The position numbers were made by a program, and so were the translations under genes. Source: VXNE01 sp965206615 (lineage in GTDB: Bacteria; Pseudomonadota; Gammaproteobacteria; Pseudomonadales; Azotimanducaceae). From it: a stretch of DNA of 64,000 nucleotides. Position 1 is the first letter of the stretch. Each line of letters begins with the position of its first letter. Positions 17,027 to 25,392 of this stretch are shown piece after piece. The stretch covers positions 2,232,001 through 2,296,000 of the forward strand of contig CBDBKI010000005.1 in assembly GCA_965206615.1 (NCBI GenBank), read 5' to 3'. The notes under the pieces were generated by a model. That model searched no databases and was not told where the DNA came from. It saw nothing but the letters and a program-made list of their open reading frames with translations.

Positions 17027-17786
17027 ATGAGTTCGCCCGTCTTCGATCTGGACCGCTTCGCGGAACTGCTCCTCTTCACGGCGCTCGCCGGCGCATGCAT
17101 TCCCATCGGCGCCGGCCTCGCCCGTATCGAGCGCATCGGTCCCGACTGGCTGGAAGAGGAGTTCCGGCACTTCGTCATCGCCTTCGGCGGCGGCGTCCTG
17201 ATCGGCGCGGTGGCGCTCGTGCTGGTCCCCGAGGGCATTGCATGGGTAACCGATCCGTTCGCCGTGACGGCACTGTTGCTGGGGGGCGGCGGAGCGTTCC
17301 TGTTGCTCGACTGGCGGCAGGCCAGGACGCACCAGGCAACACCGCAGTTCAGCGCCATGGCCGCGGACTTCCTGCCCGAGTCGCTTGCCCTGGGCGGCAT
17401 GTTTGCCCTCGGCGGGGAAGGCGCGATTCTGCTGGCGGTCCTGATCGGCCTGCAGAACCTGCCCGAAGGGTTCAACGCGTGGCGCGAACTCGACGCGGCC
17501 GGCGTTCGCGCGCGCACGGCGCTCGGTCGCATGGTGGGTCTCGCGCTACTCGGCCCGGTCTGCGGCGCCATCGGCTGGTTCTGGCTTGCCGGACACCCGG
17601 CCGTGCTTGGCGCCGTCTTGCTCTTTGCCGCCGGCGGCATCCTCTACCTCACGTTCCAGGACATCGCGCCCCAGGCGCGCCTCGAGCGACGCTGGGCGCC
17701 AGCGCTCGGCGCCAGCGCTCGGCGCCGTGCTGGGCTTTGCGCTGGCGCTTGTCGGGGAGTTGCTGTTGGGAGCTTCCGCGGCGTAG
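17027..17786 (+). pseudogene. ZIP-family metal transporter, frameshifted by a 13-bp tandem duplication
   Basis: The first ~228 residues read as a ZIP permease: several hydrophobic helices, FVIAFGGGVLIGAVALVLVPE and the TM4-like motif GLQNLPEGFN (Q where most ZIPs have H in HN.PEG). After WAPALGA the frame breaks at a perfect tandem duplication (17696-17721). Removing one 13-base copy restores the helix GAVLGFALALVGELLLGASAA and a stop at 17784-17786, giving 248 residues. As it stands the frame runs on for hundreds of codons antisense to the next gene, which is not credible coding. ZIPs import Zn2+, Fe2+ or Mn2+; the adjacent convergent gene is a CDF exporter. This is a real mutation, a slippage-switchable locus or an assembly error. 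Confidence 0.8.
17696..17721 (+). repeat. 13-bp perfect tandem duplication inside the ZIP gene
   Basis: The unit GCGCCAGCGCTCG occurs twice without a gap (17696-17708, 17709-17721) and is followed by the first five bases of a third copy. A 13-base insertion shifts the reading frame by +1 and destroys the last transmembrane helix. Confidence 0.95.
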
Positions 17787-17800
17787 GCGCCTTTCGGACC

Positions 17801-18658
17801 TCAGGCGTCGGGACACCCATCGCGCTCGATCTGGACGGTCGAGTGGTCAATGCCGAAGCGGCTGTTCAGCAGGTCCTTGATCTGGCTGGTGGCGGCCTGG
17901 CCGTCCGTTGCGAGATCCAGTCTGGCGTGCAGCGTGAGCAGCGGCTTTTCGTCCGTCAACGCCCATGCATGCACGTGGTGGATGTCCAGCACACCCGTGA
18001 CATCTGTCGCCAGCGCGGTACGGATCTCCTCGAGATCGACGTTGGCGGGCACGCCCTCGAGCAGGATGTGGCTGGACTCGCGCAGCACCCGCCAGGCGCC
18101 GCGCACCAGGATGGCTGCGATGACGATGGCGAGGAGCGGGTCGGCGTACAGCCAGCCGAAGAGCAGCACGCAAGCCGCGGCGGCCATCGCGGCGACGGAT
18201 CCGAGCAGGTCTCCGAGCACGTGCAGGGCCGCGCTGCGCACGTTCAGGTTGTGCGAGCCGTGCAGCATCCGGTAGACGACCACGTTGATCACGAAACCGA
18301 TGGACGCGACGATCAGCGCCGGTATCGGCAGCATGGCCTCGGGCGCACCGAGCCGGCTGAAAGCCTCGATCAGAATGCCGCCGGCGAGACCGAAGAGGGC
18401 CAACGCGTTGATGAAGGCTGCCAGTACCTGGAAACGGTGATAACCGTAGCTGAGTCGGTCGTTCTGCTCGCGGCGCGACAGGCGCATCGCGTACCAGGAC
18501 AGGCCGAGGGCGGACGCGTCGAGCAGCATGTGCCCGGCATCGGCGAGGAGCGTCAGGGAGTTGGCGAGCCACCCACCGACCGCCTCCGCGAACATGAAAC
18601 CGGCGATCAGGAAAAAACTGCGTCGGAGGAGTTGTTCGTTGTGCGTATGAGGGTGCAC
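17801..18658 (-). CDS. CDF-family divalent metal exporter (CzcD/ZitB type)
   Basis: 285 residues from a GTG at 18658 (VHPHTHNEQ, a short His-rich cytosolic leader); longer starts would run into the upstream gene. Six helices; metal-site motifs LLADAGHMLLDA (HxxxD, TM2) and HVLGDLLGSV (HxxxD, TM5); C-terminal cytosolic ferredoxin-like domain with HHVHAWAL. CDF proteins exchange cytosolic Zn2+, Cd2+ or Fe2+ for protons. It starts 19 bases after the GNAT gene, so the two probably share a transcript. It is convergent with the broken ZIP importer. Confidence 0.9.
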   Translation of the reverse strand: MHPHTHNEQLLRRSFFLIAGFMFAEAVGGWLANSLTLLADAGHMLLDASALGLSWYAMRLSRREQNDRLSYGYHRFQVLAAFINALALFGLAGGILIEAFSRLGAPEAMLPIPALIVASIGFVINVVVYRMLHGSHNLNVRSAALHVLGDLLGSVAAMAAAACVLLFGWLYADPLLAIVIAAILVRGAWRVLRESSHILLEGVPANVDLEEIRTALATDVTGVLDIHHVHAWALTDEKPLLTLHARLDLATDGQAATSQIKDLLNSRFGIDHSTVQIERDGCPDA

Positions 18659-18677
18659 GATGTCGCCTGCGATCGAC

Positions 18678-19220
18678 TCAGCGCAACCTCTTGCGCATCC
18701 GGATGGCGGCTTCGATGCCGCTGTAGTACCTGGGCACGAAGTCGGCCTCCTCGTATCCCCGAGCGCGGTAGAAGGCACGTCCTCCGGTGTTGCGGGCCCG
18801 CACTTCGAGTTTCAGGCGGGCGATCCCGGCGACGGAGGCCGTTTCCTCGAGCCAGCGGAGCAGGTCGCTTGCCAGACCGTGCCGGCGCAGCGACGGATGC
18901 ACGGCGAGCAGGTTGAGGTGGGCGCTCTCCAGATCGTACTGCATGATGCCGAAGCCGCCGATCACGGTGCCCTGCCAACGGCCGTCGGCCGTCCGGTGCC
19001 CGGTACGCGCGCCCGCGGTGGGCGAGTGGATGCGGTCGCCAGAGGATCGCCGGCAGCGAGCGCAGAGCACGACCGCCTCGGGGTCGCGGATCATGTTGAG
19101 GATCGCGGGGGTGCGCCAGCGCCAGTTGAGGCCCTGCTCGATGTAGTCCCGCGACATCCGGGCGAGCACCGGGGCCTCGTCGCGTTGCGCGAGGCCGAGC
19201 TCCTTGGAAACGAGTTCCAT
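18678..19220 (-). CDS. GNAT-family N-acetyltransferase
   Basis: 180 residues with the GNAT acetyl-CoA core: LNLLAVHPSLRRHGLASDLL (strand 4 and the RxxGxA pyrophosphate loop), then a strand and ARNTGGRAFYRARGY in the last third. The N-terminal third (TPAILNMIRDPEAVVL) is the acceptor-binding part. Substrate unknown. It is the first gene of a probable two-gene unit with the CDF exporter. Confidence 0.85.
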   Translation of the reverse strand: MELVSKELGLAQRDEAPVLARMSRDYIEQGLNWRWRTPAILNMIRDPEAVVLCARCRRSSGDRIHSPTAGARTGHRTADGRWQGTVIGGFGIMQYDLESAHLNLLAVHPSLRRHGLASDLLRWLEETASVAGIARLKLEVRARNTGGRAFYRARGYEEADFVPRYYSGIEAAIRMRKRLR

Positions 19221-19304
19221 GGGTCGATTATTGCAGAAGCTCAGCCAGCGTGTGCGGGGCTCTCGCCTCGATCCGGGCCGTGGCTGGAGGCCTCTGCCGG
19301 GCGG

Positions 19305-19748
19305 TCATGTCCCGTCCCGACGGGCGCGTCGAAACGCGATGTGCAGCACGCGCCGCTCGAATCGCCAGCCGGCGTCGGTCCTGACGAAACGGTCCTCGTA
19401 GTGGCCGACGGCCGCCGGACCCTCGAAGGCTATCGGGTCAGGGGCCAGGCTCTCCTCGCCAACATGGCGATAGAGCGAGAGGTAGCTGATCCCTCGGGCG
19501 TGGTCCGCATCGACCGGATCGATGAAGATGTTGGTCAACACATGGCGGGAGCGGAGTTCGTCGGGGCGTTTCGCGAGCCAGTTCCGGATGGCCTCCCGGC
19601 CTTCGATCAGTGGCCCGGCGGACAGCACGGCAGCGTCGGTGAAGAGGTTCGCAAACGCATCGTAGTCGCAGAAATCGAGAGTGCGGGCGTAGGCGATCGA
19701 CAACTCCCGGCAATCGAACCGGATCTCGCGTCGCGTGGCAGCGTCCAT
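19305..19748 (-). CDS. SnoaL-like (NTF2-fold) protein
   Basis: 147 residues with a perfect AGGAGG 7-8 bases before the ATG. The sequence has the NTF2/SnoaL pattern: an N-terminal helix (ELSIAYARTLDFCDYDAFANLF), then TDAAVL, IEGREAIRNWLAKRP, RHVLTNIFIDP and a final strand ending FERRVLHIAFRR. Such proteins are cone-shaped dimers that act as isomerases, dehydratases, hydroxylating-dioxygenase small subunits or polyketide cyclases. Catalytic identity is not evident. It is divergent from the enoyl-CoA hydratase. Confidence 0.8.
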   Translation of the reverse strand: MDAATRREIRFDCRELSIAYARTLDFCDYDAFANLFTDAAVLSAGPLIEGREAIRNWLAKRPDELRSRHVLTNIFIDPVDADHARGISYLSLYRHVGEESLAPDPIAFEGPAAVGHYEDRFVRTDAGWRFERRVLHIAFRRARRDGT

Positions 19749-19867
19749 GGGTCGCCTCCTGGGTGCTGCGTTCGAGTGTAGCGGATGGAAGTGCGCGGCG
19801 TGGCCCGTGCAGCCCGGCGCGGCGCCTGTGATAGAGTCTCGCGCTTTTCCGGAAGGGGGGCACGGGC

Positions 19868-20656
19868 GTGGACTTGAACAGGATTCGGCTCGATTTCGAG
19901 GACTCCGTCGCCGTCCTCACGTTCAATCACCCGGAAGTGCTGAACGCCATCGGCCCGGACATGATGGTGGGTCTCGGAGAAGCGATGGCGGAGCTCGAAT
20001 CCCGCCCGGGAAACGTCCGCTGCCTGCTGATCACCGGCGCCGGACGCGGCTTCTGTTCCGGCGCGAATCTCGCCGGGCGCGGGGACGGCAACAACGCCCG
20101 TCGCCCCGGCGCCACCCTGCGCAACTTCTACCACCCGCTGCTGTTCGGACTGCGGGACCTCGACATGCCGATCGTCACGGCCGTGAACGGGGCGGCGGCG
20201 GGGGTCGGGATGAGCCTGGCCCTGATGGGCGACATGGTCTGCGCCTCGAAGCAGGCTTTCTTCCTGCAGGCATTCGCGCGCATCGGCCTGGTGCCGGATG
20301 GCGGAGCGACCTTCGTCCTGCCGCGGCTGGTGGGTTGGGGCAGGGCCGTGGAGCTTTCGCTGCTCGCGGAGCGGCTGCCCGCGGAGAAGGCGTCCGAGTG
20401 GGGTCTCGTCAACCGGCTCTATGACGACAACGACGCGCTGATGGAAGGGGCCATGGAGCTGGCGCAGCGGTTGGGCAAGGGTCCGCGGTCGCTGTCGCTG
20501 ATCCGCAAGGCCTACTGGGCGACGTGGCACAATTCCTACGAACAGCAACTCGATCTCGAAGCGCAACTGCAGTCCGAAGCCGGTATGTCGAACGATGCGC
20601 GGGAAGGCACCCTGGCCTTCCTGGAGAAACGCGACGCCCATTTCCAGGGCAACTGA
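19868..20656 (+). CDS. Enoyl-CoA hydratase/isomerase
   Basis: 262 residues from GTG 19868, preceded by a GGAAGGGGGG tract. Crotonase-fold landmarks: FNHPEVLNAIG, ITGAGRGFCSGANLAGRG (first oxyanion-hole segment) and AVNGAAAGVGMSLALMGDMV (second oxyanion hole). The position before PDGGATFVLPRLVGW matches hydratases and PaaG-like isomerases. It probably hydrates or isomerises an enoyl-CoA in beta-oxidation or aromatic-acid catabolism. An SDR gene follows 50 bases downstream, which would fit hydration followed by oxidation. Confidence 0.9.
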   Translation: MDLNRIRLDFEDSVAVLTFNHPEVLNAIGPDMMVGLGEAMAELESRPGNVRCLLITGAGRGFCSGANLAGRGDGNNARRPGATLRNFYHPLLFGLRDLDMPIVTAVNGAAAGVGMSLALMGDMVCASKQAFFLQAFARIGLVPDGGATFVLPRLVGWGRAVELSLLAERLPAEKASEWGLVNRLYDDNDALMEGAMELAQRLGKGPRSLSLIRKAYWATWHNSYEQQLDLEAQLQSEAGMSNDAREGTLAFLEKRDAHFQGN

Positions 20657-20706
20657 TCCACGCCGGCGCCATGCCGGCCAACACACCGTAGAACTGGAGA
20701 ACAAGC

Positions 20707-21471
20707 ATGTCATTGAACGGGCGAGTCGCATTGGTCACGGGGGGCGGCCGCGGCGTGGGCCGTGCGATAGCGGTCGCGTTGGCGGAGGACGGCGCCGATG
20801 TCGCCATCAACTACCGGCGGGACCACGATGCGGCGGCCGAGGCCGTCGAACTGGTCGAGCGCGCCGGCGGCCGGGCGCGCGCGTATCAGGCTTCCGTGGA
20901 CGACTTCGAGCAGGACTGGGAGATGGTGGAGGCGGTGCACGCCGAGATGGGCCCGATCAGTATTCTGGTCAACAACGCCGGCATTGCGAGCCGCGGCAAC
21001 TCCGTGGTCGATACGGACATCGCGGAACTGCAGCGCGTCGTCGCGACGCATGCCTTCGCCCCGCATTACCTCAGCAAGCTGACGATCCCGCGCATGCGTG
21101 AGCAACCACGGGGGGACATCGTGATGATCTCCAGTGCGGCGACCCGCGGCCTGGGCGCGAACGGCGCCCCGTACAACATGGGCAAGACCGCCCAGGAAGC
21201 GCTCGCGGCGACGCTCGCAAAGGAAGAGAAGCGATACGGTATTCGGGTGAACGTGGTGGCGCCCGGGCTCGTCGAGACCGAGATGGGCCGGCGCCTGGTG
21301 CGGGCGACGGCCGGCGTGGAGGACATCCGTACCCTCGATGCCGACAGCCCGTTCGGCCACGTCTGCCAGCCGGAGGACATCGCCAACGTGGTCCGCTTCC
21401 TGGTGTCCGACGCCAACTCCTACGTGACCGGGGAGCGGCTGTACGTGGACGGGTCCGGGCCTTACGGCTGA
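20707..21471 (+). CDS. Short-chain dehydrogenase/reductase (FabG-like)
   Basis: 254 residues. Cofactor loop TGGGRGVG (11-18), NNAGIA, catalytic Ser in ISSAATRG and the YxxxK pair Y156/K160 (YNMGK). The C-terminus YVTGERLYVDGSGPYG is the standard classical-SDR end. The asparagine/glutamate region after strand 2 suggests NADP(H) or NAD(H) without being decisive. It is probably cotranscribed with the preceding enoyl-CoA hydratase and could oxidise the hydroxyacyl product. Confidence 0.9.
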   Translation: MSLNGRVALVTGGGRGVGRAIAVALAEDGADVAINYRRDHDAAAEAVELVERAGGRARAYQASVDDFEQDWEMVEAVHAEMGPISILVNNAGIASRGNSVVDTDIAELQRVVATHAFAPHYLSKLTIPRMREQPRGDIVMISSAATRGLGANGAPYNMGKTAQEALAATLAKEEKRYGIRVNVVAPGLVETEMGRRLVRATAGVEDIRTLDADSPFGHVCQPEDIANVVRFLVSDANSYVTGERLYVDGSGPYG

Positions 21472-21541
21472 GGCGTAGCGGGCTTGACCCGGCCCGAGCG
21501 TTGCAGGACGATCGTGCGAGGTTAGTAACGGAGAGAAGCCC

Positions 21542-22351
21542 ATGGCCGAAGCCGCCCACGACACCGTCTTTGCCGCCAGCCGCGCGAGCGTAGCGCTCGG
21601 CGCGCGGGTGGAAGGCCTCGACCTCGGTGCAGCGGACGGGCGCCTCGTCGCCGACCTGCATGACCTGCTGCTGGAACACCACCTGCTGGTCCTGCCGGGC
21701 CAGCGACTGTCACCGCTCGAACTGGCGGATTTCGGGCGCCTCTGGGGCGACCTGCTGACGCACCCCGCGACGAAGCACCCGGACACGGAGTACGTGCAGT
21801 GGATTGCCCGCACGGGCCGCAAGCACCGGTTCTTCCGCGGCGAACATCCGTTTGGCGGCGGGTGGCACTCCGACATGACGTGGCATCCGACGCCGCCGCG
21901 CATCACGGCACTGCACGCCCGCGTCCTGCCGGGCGAGGGCGGCGATACCGCCTTCTCCAACCAGCATCTTGCCTACGAGACCCTGGATGAGGAACTGCGC
22001 GAACGCATCGAGGGGCTCGAGGCCTTCCACTCCGGCAAGGTCTTCGGACCGGAGGTGGAGGAGTCCGTACACCCGGTGGTGCGCACGCACGAGGAGACGG
22101 GGCGACGGGCGCTGTACGTGAACGGCAACTTCACGAAGTACATCGTCGGGATCCCCGCAGAGGAGAGCGAACGGCTGCTGTTCCGGCTCCTGGCCCACGC
22201 GAGCCGCCCCGAGTTCGTCTACCGGCATAGCTGGGATGTGGACGACCTCGTGCTGTGGGACAACCGCTCCGTGATGCACTACCCCGTCACCGACTACGGC
22301 GAAGAGCGGGTGATGCACCGGATCGTCGTCCGAGGGGGCAAGCCCGTGTAG
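21542..22351 (+). CDS. TauD/TfdA-family Fe(II)/2-oxoglutarate dioxygenase
   Basis: 269 residues with a GGAGAG Shine-Dalgarno before the ATG. Iron triad H109-x-D111 (WHSDMTW) and distal H246 (SVMHYPV); the 2-oxoglutarate-binding Arg follows in MHRIVVRG. TauD relatives hydroxylate taurine, alkyl sulfates, phenoxyacetates or similar small acids. Substrate not determinable. Its stop codon TAG (22349-22351) is the first three bases of the palindromic repeat that fills the gap to the next gene, so the last residues may have been set by that element. Confidence 0.9.
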   Translation: MAEAAHDTVFAASRASVALGARVEGLDLGAADGRLVADLHDLLLEHHLLVLPGQRLSPLELADFGRLWGDLLTHPATKHPDTEYVQWIARTGRKHRFFRGEHPFGGGWHSDMTWHPTPPRITALHARVLPGEGGDTAFSNQHLAYETLDEELRERIEGLEAFHSGKVFGPEVEESVHPVVRTHEETGRRALYVNGNFTKYIVGIPAEESERLLFRLLAHASRPEFVYRHSWDVDDLVLWDNRSVMHYPVTDYGEERVMHRIVVRGGKPV

Positions 22352-22487
22352 GGGACGGGCTTGTCCCGACCTACGGTCGCGTTGCAGTTTCGCGAGCGCG
22401 AAACTGCGCGTTGACGACGAGGTTCCGCGACTTCGGGGACGGGCGACCGCAAGGGTCGGGGACGGGCGACCACAAGGGTCGCCCCTA
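22349..22487. repeat. Palindromic repeat element between convergent genes, stop codons at both ends
   Basis: It begins TAGGGGACGGGC and ends GGTCGCCCCTA. Inside are the inverted core GGACGGGCTTGTCCCG, the hairpin at 22384-22407 and two tandem GACGGGCGACC..AAGGGTCG blocks. The left TAG is the TauD stop and the right CTA (TAG on the minus strand) is the aldo/keto reductase stop. Related copies: 35409-35463, 54331-54746, 59231-59332. The internal arms could fold on either strand and might act as a bidirectional terminator. Confidence 0.85.
22384..22407. terminator. 10-bp perfect hairpin
   Basis: Arms GCAGTTTCGC and GCGAAACTGC with loop GAGC, 33 bases after the TauD stop. A near-identical hairpin lies at 24556-24579. 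No T-tract on either side, so termination is a guess. Confidence 0.45.
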
Positions 22488-23495
22488 CAGACGAAAGCGG
22501 TGCGGCCCGAAGTCGGCCTCGTAGAAAGGCGCCACCATCTGTCCCGGCGGAATCAGCGCGTCGATCGCCCGGGTGTCTTCCTCGGTGAGTTCGATGTCGG
22601 CGGCCGGGAGGTTGTCCTCGAGTTGCGCCATGGTGCGTGGGCCGATGATCGGGCTGGTGACGCTCGGCTGCGCCATCACCCAGGCCAGCGCGTATTGCGA
22701 CAGAGTCACGCCGCGGTTCCGCGCGAGGGGTTCGAGCCCTTCGATCACGTCGAAGATGCGCTGGTTGTACCGTCGCCGCTGCATCGCGTTCGCATTGGCG
22801 AACCGGGTTCCCGCCGGCGGTTCCTCGCCGCGGCGGTACTTGCCGGTGAGAAGCCCGCCCCCCAGCGGACTCCAGGGGATCGTCGCCACGCCGTAGGTGC
22901 GCGCCATCGGCATCAGTTCCCGCTCGACCCGGCGGTCCAACAGGTTGTACGGCTGCTGTTCACAGACGAAGCGGTGGAGTCCGTGCTTCTCCGATGCCCA
23001 AAGCGACTCGACGAACTGCCACGCCGCGAACGTCGATGTCCCGATGTAACGCACCTTCCCCTGGTGGATGAGGTCGTCGAGGGCGCGCAGTGTCTCGTCG
23101 ATGGCGGTGTCCGGCCGGGGCCGGTGGATCTGGTAGAGGTCGATGTAGTCGGTTTGCAGGCGTCTCAGGCTCGCTTCGCACGCGGCGACGATGTGCCGGC
23201 GGCTCGCGCCTCGCATGTTCGGGTCGTCCGGGTCCATGGCGCCGTGGAACTTCGTCGCCAGGACGATGCGGTCGCGCTGGCCGTTGCGCACGAGCGCTTC
23301 ACCGGTGACCTCCTCGCTACGACCGCGGCCGTAGACATTCGCGGTGTCGATGAAGTTGATCCCCGCGTCGAGTGCCCGGTCGATGATCGCGTACGACTCG
23401 GCGGCTTCCGTGCGCCAGCCGAACATCATCGCCCCGAGGCAGAGGTTGCTGACTCGGACGCCGGTGCGGCCGAGCAGGCGGGTTTCAATGGGCAT
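22485..23495 (-). CDS. Aldo/keto reductase
   Basis: 336 residues from ATG 23495, with AAGGA 7-8 bases upstream. (beta/alpha)8 AKR landmarks: LGRTGVRVSNLCLGAMMFG, FIDTANVYGRGRSEE (catalytic D and Y), VLATKFHG (K), YIDLYQIHRP (H) and SPIIGPRTMAQLEDN (NADP phosphate binding). It resembles YajO/Gpr-like NADPH-dependent aldehyde reductases. The TAG stop comes from the end of the palindromic repeat. Physiological substrate unknown. Confidence 0.92.
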   Translation of the reverse strand: MPIETRLLGRTGVRVSNLCLGAMMFGWRTEAAESYAIIDRALDAGINFIDTANVYGRGRSEEVTGEALVRNGQRDRIVLATKFHGAMDPDDPNMRGASRRHIVAACEASLRRLQTDYIDLYQIHRPRPDTAIDETLRALDDLIHQGKVRYIGTSTFAAWQFVESLWASEKHGLHRFVCEQQPYNLLDRRVERELMPMARTYGVATIPWSPLGGGLLTGKYRRGEEPPAGTRFANANAMQRRRYNQRIFDVIEGLEPLARNRGVTLSQYALAWVMAQPSVTSPIIGPRTMAQLEDNLPAADIELTEEDTRAIDALIPPGQMVAPFYEADFGPHRFRL

Positions 23496-23628
23496 ATCGT
23501 GATCCTTGTGCAGGGTGCAGTGCGCTCGCAGCAATGCTACCCGAACGATGACTGCGGGCCGTTTCCGGCGACTCTGCCCCGCTCGTGTTGCGGCCAGGAG
23601 CCTGGCCCGCATTGTTGCGGCCACACTA

Positions 23629-24396
23629 TTACGGCGCAGGCCGCTCCCGCGATGCGGTGCGCAGACGCGCTTCGAGTTCCGCCACGCGCCGCTCCGCGGC
23701 GTTCGCCCGGCGCTGGGCGGCGGCGGCGCGCTGGAGTTCGGCGGCGGCGCGCTGCTCCGCGGTGGCGGCACGCCGTTCGGCCGTGTCCGCACGAACAGTC
23801 TCCTCCTCGAAGACCGGCAGGTCTCGTCCGCGCCGCGGATTGAAGAGCCGCAGACCGCCGCGTACCAGGTGCAGCTCCACACCGAGGGCACTCGCGAGGC
23901 GCGGCGTGCCGTCCGTCTCGGTGATGCCGGCGATCGGCCGGTATGCGTCGTCGACCAGGCGTGCTCCCTTCAGGACCGGGTCCAGGTAGTCGCCTGTGGG
24001 GTCGTACTGCCAGTACTCGGTGACCCCGAGCCGTCGGTATAACTGCCGCTTGCGGCCCTCGTCCTCGCGCCGCGTGGTTCTGGATGTGATCTCCAGCACG
24101 AAGTCCGGCACGCGTCCTTCGCGCCACACCAGCCAGTTGTCGCGGGGCGGCAGCTTCGGCGCGCCGAGGACCACGAACACGTCCGGGACGACGGACTGGC
24201 GCGGGTTGCCCTCGACGAAATAGAGCAGCATGTCCATGCCGACGTAGACGTCGGCACGCTCGGCGAAATAGTGCTTGAGGCCTTGCCAGGCGTTGACCGT
24301 GGCGATGGCATGTCGTTCGGTCTCAGCCAACGGCTTGCCATCGCTGGACGGATACTCGACGACGGGTGCGGCGATGGGCGTTTCGGCGCGGGTCAT
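23629..24396 (-). CDS. Uma2-family putative endonuclease with coiled-coil tail
   Basis: 255 residues from ATG 24396 (GGAGAG upstream). The PD-(D/E)XK-like core shows SVVPDVFVVL and VPDFVLEITSRTT (D and ExS positions). Uma2/DUF820 proteins are widespread in cyanobacteria and scattered elsewhere and have no settled function. The last ~70 residues are an uninterrupted Ala/Arg/Glu-rich coiled coil with repeated AERRA/AEQRA units, as in many members. The protein may oligomerise through it. Single gene. Confidence 0.85.
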   Translation of the reverse strand: MTRAETPIAAPVVEYPSSDGKPLAETERHAIATVNAWQGLKHYFAERADVYVGMDMLLYFVEGNPRQSVVPDVFVVLGAPKLPPRDNWLVWREGRVPDFVLEITSRTTRREDEGRKRQLYRRLGVTEYWQYDPTGDYLDPVLKGARLVDDAYRPIAGITETDGTPRLASALGVELHLVRGGLRLFNPRRGRDLPVFEEETVRADTAERRAATAEQRAAAELQRAAAAQRRANAAERRVAELEARLRTASRERPAP

Positions 24397-24555
24397 GCGT
24401 GACTCTCCGCAACGGGGCGCACGTTGCCGGCACCGTAACACAGGGTAGATCGGTCCCGAGTGTGGCGTGAGCGCTTCACCACCGATGCCGTGAGACCTGG
24501 CGCGCTTGCCGTGCGCGACGCGCCGCCAGCTAGCGCGCGAACTTCGTTCGCGTTG

Positions 24556-24579
24556 GAAGTTTCGCTGGCGCGAAACTTC
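24556..24579. terminator. 10-bp perfect hairpin, second copy
   Basis: Arms GAAGTTTCGC and GCGAAACTTC, loop TGGC; same design as 22384-22407. It sits between the Uma2 start and the K+ channel stop, within about 30 bases of the latter, and is preceded by another short GCGAAC/GTTCGC inverted repeat. Confidence 0.45.
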
Positions 24580-24609
24580 TACGGCGCAAGCTCCTGGCCC
24601 GAGTGGAAA

Positions 24610-25323
24610 CTACTCCTTCTCCTCCTCTTCCCGAGCCCGCGACAACGCCGCGGCAACGAGCCCCGACGGCGCCGCGACGATCCCGAGCCCACACACCAGC
24701 ACCAGGAACGTGAACACCTTTCCCCCGGCGGTGACGGGATAGATGTCGCCGTAGCCGACGGTCGTCAGCGTGGCCACCGCCCACCAGAGGCTGTGCAGGA
24801 TCGACTGGAAGTTCTCGGGCTGGGCGTCGCGCTCGAAGTAGTAGATGCCGACCGCGGAGAGGTAGAGGAGGATCCCGGCGGCCAGCAGGAACAGCAGGAT
24901 CTCCTCCCTCGCGAGTTGCAGCGCCCGCATGTAGCGGTTGATCGCCGTGCTGTAGCGGAACACCTTGAGGATCTGGAATACCCGGAAGATGCGCACGACG
25001 CGCACGACCAGGAGATCGACGCCGCCGAGCGAGATGTAGAAGGGAACGATGGCGACGATGTCGATGAGCCCGTAGAAGCTGAAGACGTAGCGCCACTTGC
25101 GCTCGGCCGCATAGACGCGCAGACCGTACTCGACCGTGAAGAGCAGCGTGACGACGACCTCGACGAAGGCGAGTGCACGCGTTGCGGCCGGCGGGAGGCC
25201 GGGCAGCGTCTCGACCGACAGGGCGATCAGGGCGCAGATGATCAGCGCCAGCACGATCAGGTCGAATGTCCTGCCGGCGCGCGTGTCGCCGCGCTCGACC
25301 ATCTCGACGAGGCGGGCCTTCAT
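24610..25323 (-). CDS. Voltage-gated-type potassium channel
   Basis: 237 residues from ATG 25323 (an ATG six codons upstream is an alternative). Six helices: S1-S3, an S4-like segment with regularly spaced arginines (VRVVRIFRVFQILKVFR), S5, a pore loop with the selectivity filter TVGYGD (188-193) and S6. This is the bacterial Kv/KvAP-like layout without a cytosolic RCK or cyclic-nucleotide domain. It ends in a short acidic tail. It passes K+ across the inner membrane. The start lies 69 bases after the upstream deacetylase stop. Confidence 0.92.
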   Translation of the reverse strand: MKARLVEMVERGDTRAGRTFDLIVLALIICALIALSVETLPGLPPAATRALAFVEVVVTLLFTVEYGLRVYAAERKWRYVFSFYGLIDIVAIVPFYISLGGVDLLVVRVVRIFRVFQILKVFRYSTAINRYMRALQLAREEILLFLLAAGILLYLSAVGIYYFERDAQPENFQSILHSLWWAVATLTTVGYGDIYPVTAGGKVFTFLVLVCGLGIVAAPSGLVAAALSRAREEEEKE

Positions 25324-25392
25324 TCGGTGACCCCACGGCACGGGAGCGCATCGCGCTCGATGGGCCCATGGTAGCGCGCCGCGCCGGTTCCC

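Noticed and set aside
17754..18916. Read-through of the ZIP frame for another ~380 codons
   Set aside because: Produced by the 13-bp duplication; it runs antisense to the CDF gene and has no membrane or domain pattern.
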